A DNA stretch of 41,288 bases, from assembly GCA_018064905.1 (NCBI GenBank), contig JAGHUJ010000029.1, positions 1 through 41,288 of the forward strand, read 5' to 3'. Below the pieces are notes generated by a model. That model worked only from the letters and a program-made list of their open reading frames with translations, made no database searches and was not told the DNA's origin. The DNA is from Candidatus Treponema equifaecale. GTDB lineage: Bacteria; Spirochaetota; Spirochaetia; Treponematales; Treponemataceae. Both the position numbers and the translations under genes were made by a program. Of this stretch, positions 40,037-41,288 are shown one piece after another. Each line of letters begins with the position of its first letter. Position 1 is the stretch's first letter.

Positions 40037-41288
40037 ATGCTGAAAAAAAATACTGCCCTGACATTTCTTGGATTTTCTCTTCTTACATTGAATCTTTCGT
40101 GCAGTCGTGTTCCTGAAATGTCTCTGGCGGAAATTGAGGCTTATCGTGCTTCCAGTCAAAATGAGCTGATTCAAAAAACTGTTTCAAAACCCTGGCATGA
40201 TGAGGCTTGGGTGAACGGAAAACAGGGCGGAACCTGGTACGGTACAATTTCTGGTGACCCTAAGAGCTTTAATTTTTTGATTGCTGAACGTGACGGCGAA
40301 ACTTCCGGTATTCTGCAGAATCTCAACGATTATCTTGTTGACTATAATATGGAAAAAAAATCCTGGGTGCCTCGTCTTGCTTCATTTGAAATCAAAACTT
40401 TTGAAGAAAATGGCACTATGGATGTAATCTACACTCTTCGCGACGACCTGTACTGGAGCTTCTATAAAAATTCCAGACCTCGGGTTAAGGTTACCAGCGA
40501 CGATGTTGTTTTCTGGTACGACGAGATTGTTGGAGATTCGGAAATGGGTTCTTCTGGCTATAACGCCCAATATATGGAAATGGAGAATGGTGAAGTTCAG
40601 AAAATCACTATTGAAAAACTGGACGACCTTAGATTTGTGTTCCATTTTCCTAGAATTGTGGCTGAGCCTCTTCTGGCTACCAACATGGATTTTGGTCCTG
40701 CCTTCATTTATCGTGAGGCCAAGGAAAAAGGCGGCGCACAGGGGGTAAAGGATCTTCATTCTGTTGCCACTGATCCAAAGACTTTGCCTTGTCTTGGTTC
40801 ATATTTTATTTCTGAATATACGCCGGGGCAGAGAATTGTCTATGAACGCAATGATGACTTCTGGGAAAAGATGAAAATGGAAAGAGCATTTACTATCCTG
40901 AAAAGGTCATTTGTACGATAATCAGCGATCCCAATACAAAATTGCTGTTGTTCAAGCAGGGCAAGCTGGAAACATTTTCCCCAAGTCCTGAGCAGCTGGA
41001 AGAAGTTGTGAATTCTGCCTCGAATTATGGAGAAGATTCTTACACTGTGTTCAATGCCGGCGGTTCCATGAGTGCTCCGTTCTGGACTTTTAATCAGAAT
41101 CCAAAGAATTCAGAATTAAACTGTTACAAATGGTTCACAAAAAAAGAATTCAGACAGGCCATGAGTTGCCTTTTGAACCGTGAGAGAATCATTTCCCAGA
41201 CTTACCGAGGACTTGCAGAACCAAAATACGGATTTTTCCCGGAAGCAAATGCTTTTTATGACGAAAATATCATTCTTCAGTACAGATT
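40037..41288 (+). pseudogene. Oligopeptide-type ABC transporter solute-binding lipoprotein, frameshifted and partial
   Basis: Family 5 extracellular solute-binding protein (OppA/DppA type), which captures peptides for an ABC importer. A signal peptide with lipobox (LGFSLLTLNLSC) is followed by GGTWYGTISGDPKSFN, VIYTLRDDLYWSF and VTSDDVVFWYDEIV. The ORF stops at 40921, but the next frame continues from 40870 with DENGKSIYYPEKVICTIISD, then FRQAMSCLLNRERI, to the window end with no stop. Joining the frames after ERNDDFWEK gives a proper family sequence. The break is explained by loss of one A in GGGAAAAGATG. The gene runs past the window. It may be truly inactive or a sequencing/assembly error. 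Confidence 0.88.

Noticed and set aside
40865-40872. Programmed -1 frameshift in the oppA-like gene
   Set aside because: The site GGGAAAAG is not a proper XXXYYYZ heptamer in frame, no stimulatory stem is evident, and the family is not known for frameshifting; a one-base loss is simpler.

Overview
The window reads as chromosome of a host-associated Treponema (Spirochaetes), probably a gut or rumen species. The main evidence is the cheA-cheW/cheR-cheX-cheY operon, whose order and CheW-CheR fusion are typical of Treponema, together with many AT-rich lipoprotein genes of Treponema style (BspA-type leucine-rich repeats, InlB-type repeats, SARTVLPE-type N-termini) and pectin-oligomer enzymes. The assignment rests on gene content only; there is no rRNA in the window.

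Layout. 1-4.8 kb: chemotaxis core operon, closed by a strong terminator. 4.9-9.3 kb: queD, citramalate synthase (cimA), an ankyrin-like cytoplasmic protein, and a small alarmone synthetase broken by a frameshift. 9.3-17.6 kb: housekeeping genes, mostly on the minus strand (yfcE-like phosphodiesterase, argS, pgeF, a conserved spirochaetal unknown, leuB), with a GH105 hydrolase and cdd on plus. 17.6-19.4 kb: a Phd/PIN toxin-antitoxin pair and pyrE. 19.5-23.3 kb: an AraC regulator divergent from a MATE transporter, followed by a GH28 polygalacturonase. 23.5-36.4 kb: an XRE regulator divergent from a 12.5-kb same-strand run of seven genes: five lipoproteins, one secreted repeat protein and one endonuclease/exonuclease/phosphatase-fold enzyme. 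36.4-41.3 kb: an AlbA_2 ATPase-type regulator with a striking repeat array in its promoter, a SulP anion transporter, and a frameshifted oligopeptide-binding lipoprotein that runs off the window.

How the genes may work together. CheA, CheW-CheR, CheX and CheY form one signalling circuit. CimA and LeuB fit branched-chain amino-acid synthesis by the citramalate route. GH28 and GH105 both lack signal peptides, so they probably act on imported pectin oligomers. The lipoprotein run shares domains between genes and looks like an expanding surface-protein locus; it is the best candidate for something undescribed, but no function can be assigned from sequence alone.

Intergenic DNA carries several families of folded repeats. 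One ~90-127 bp family has four copies here, and a GGTGGTT hairpin module occurs both alone and nested inside that family. Two genes (the alarmone synthetase and the oppA-like gene) are frameshifted inside conserved sequence, which could be real decay or assembly error.
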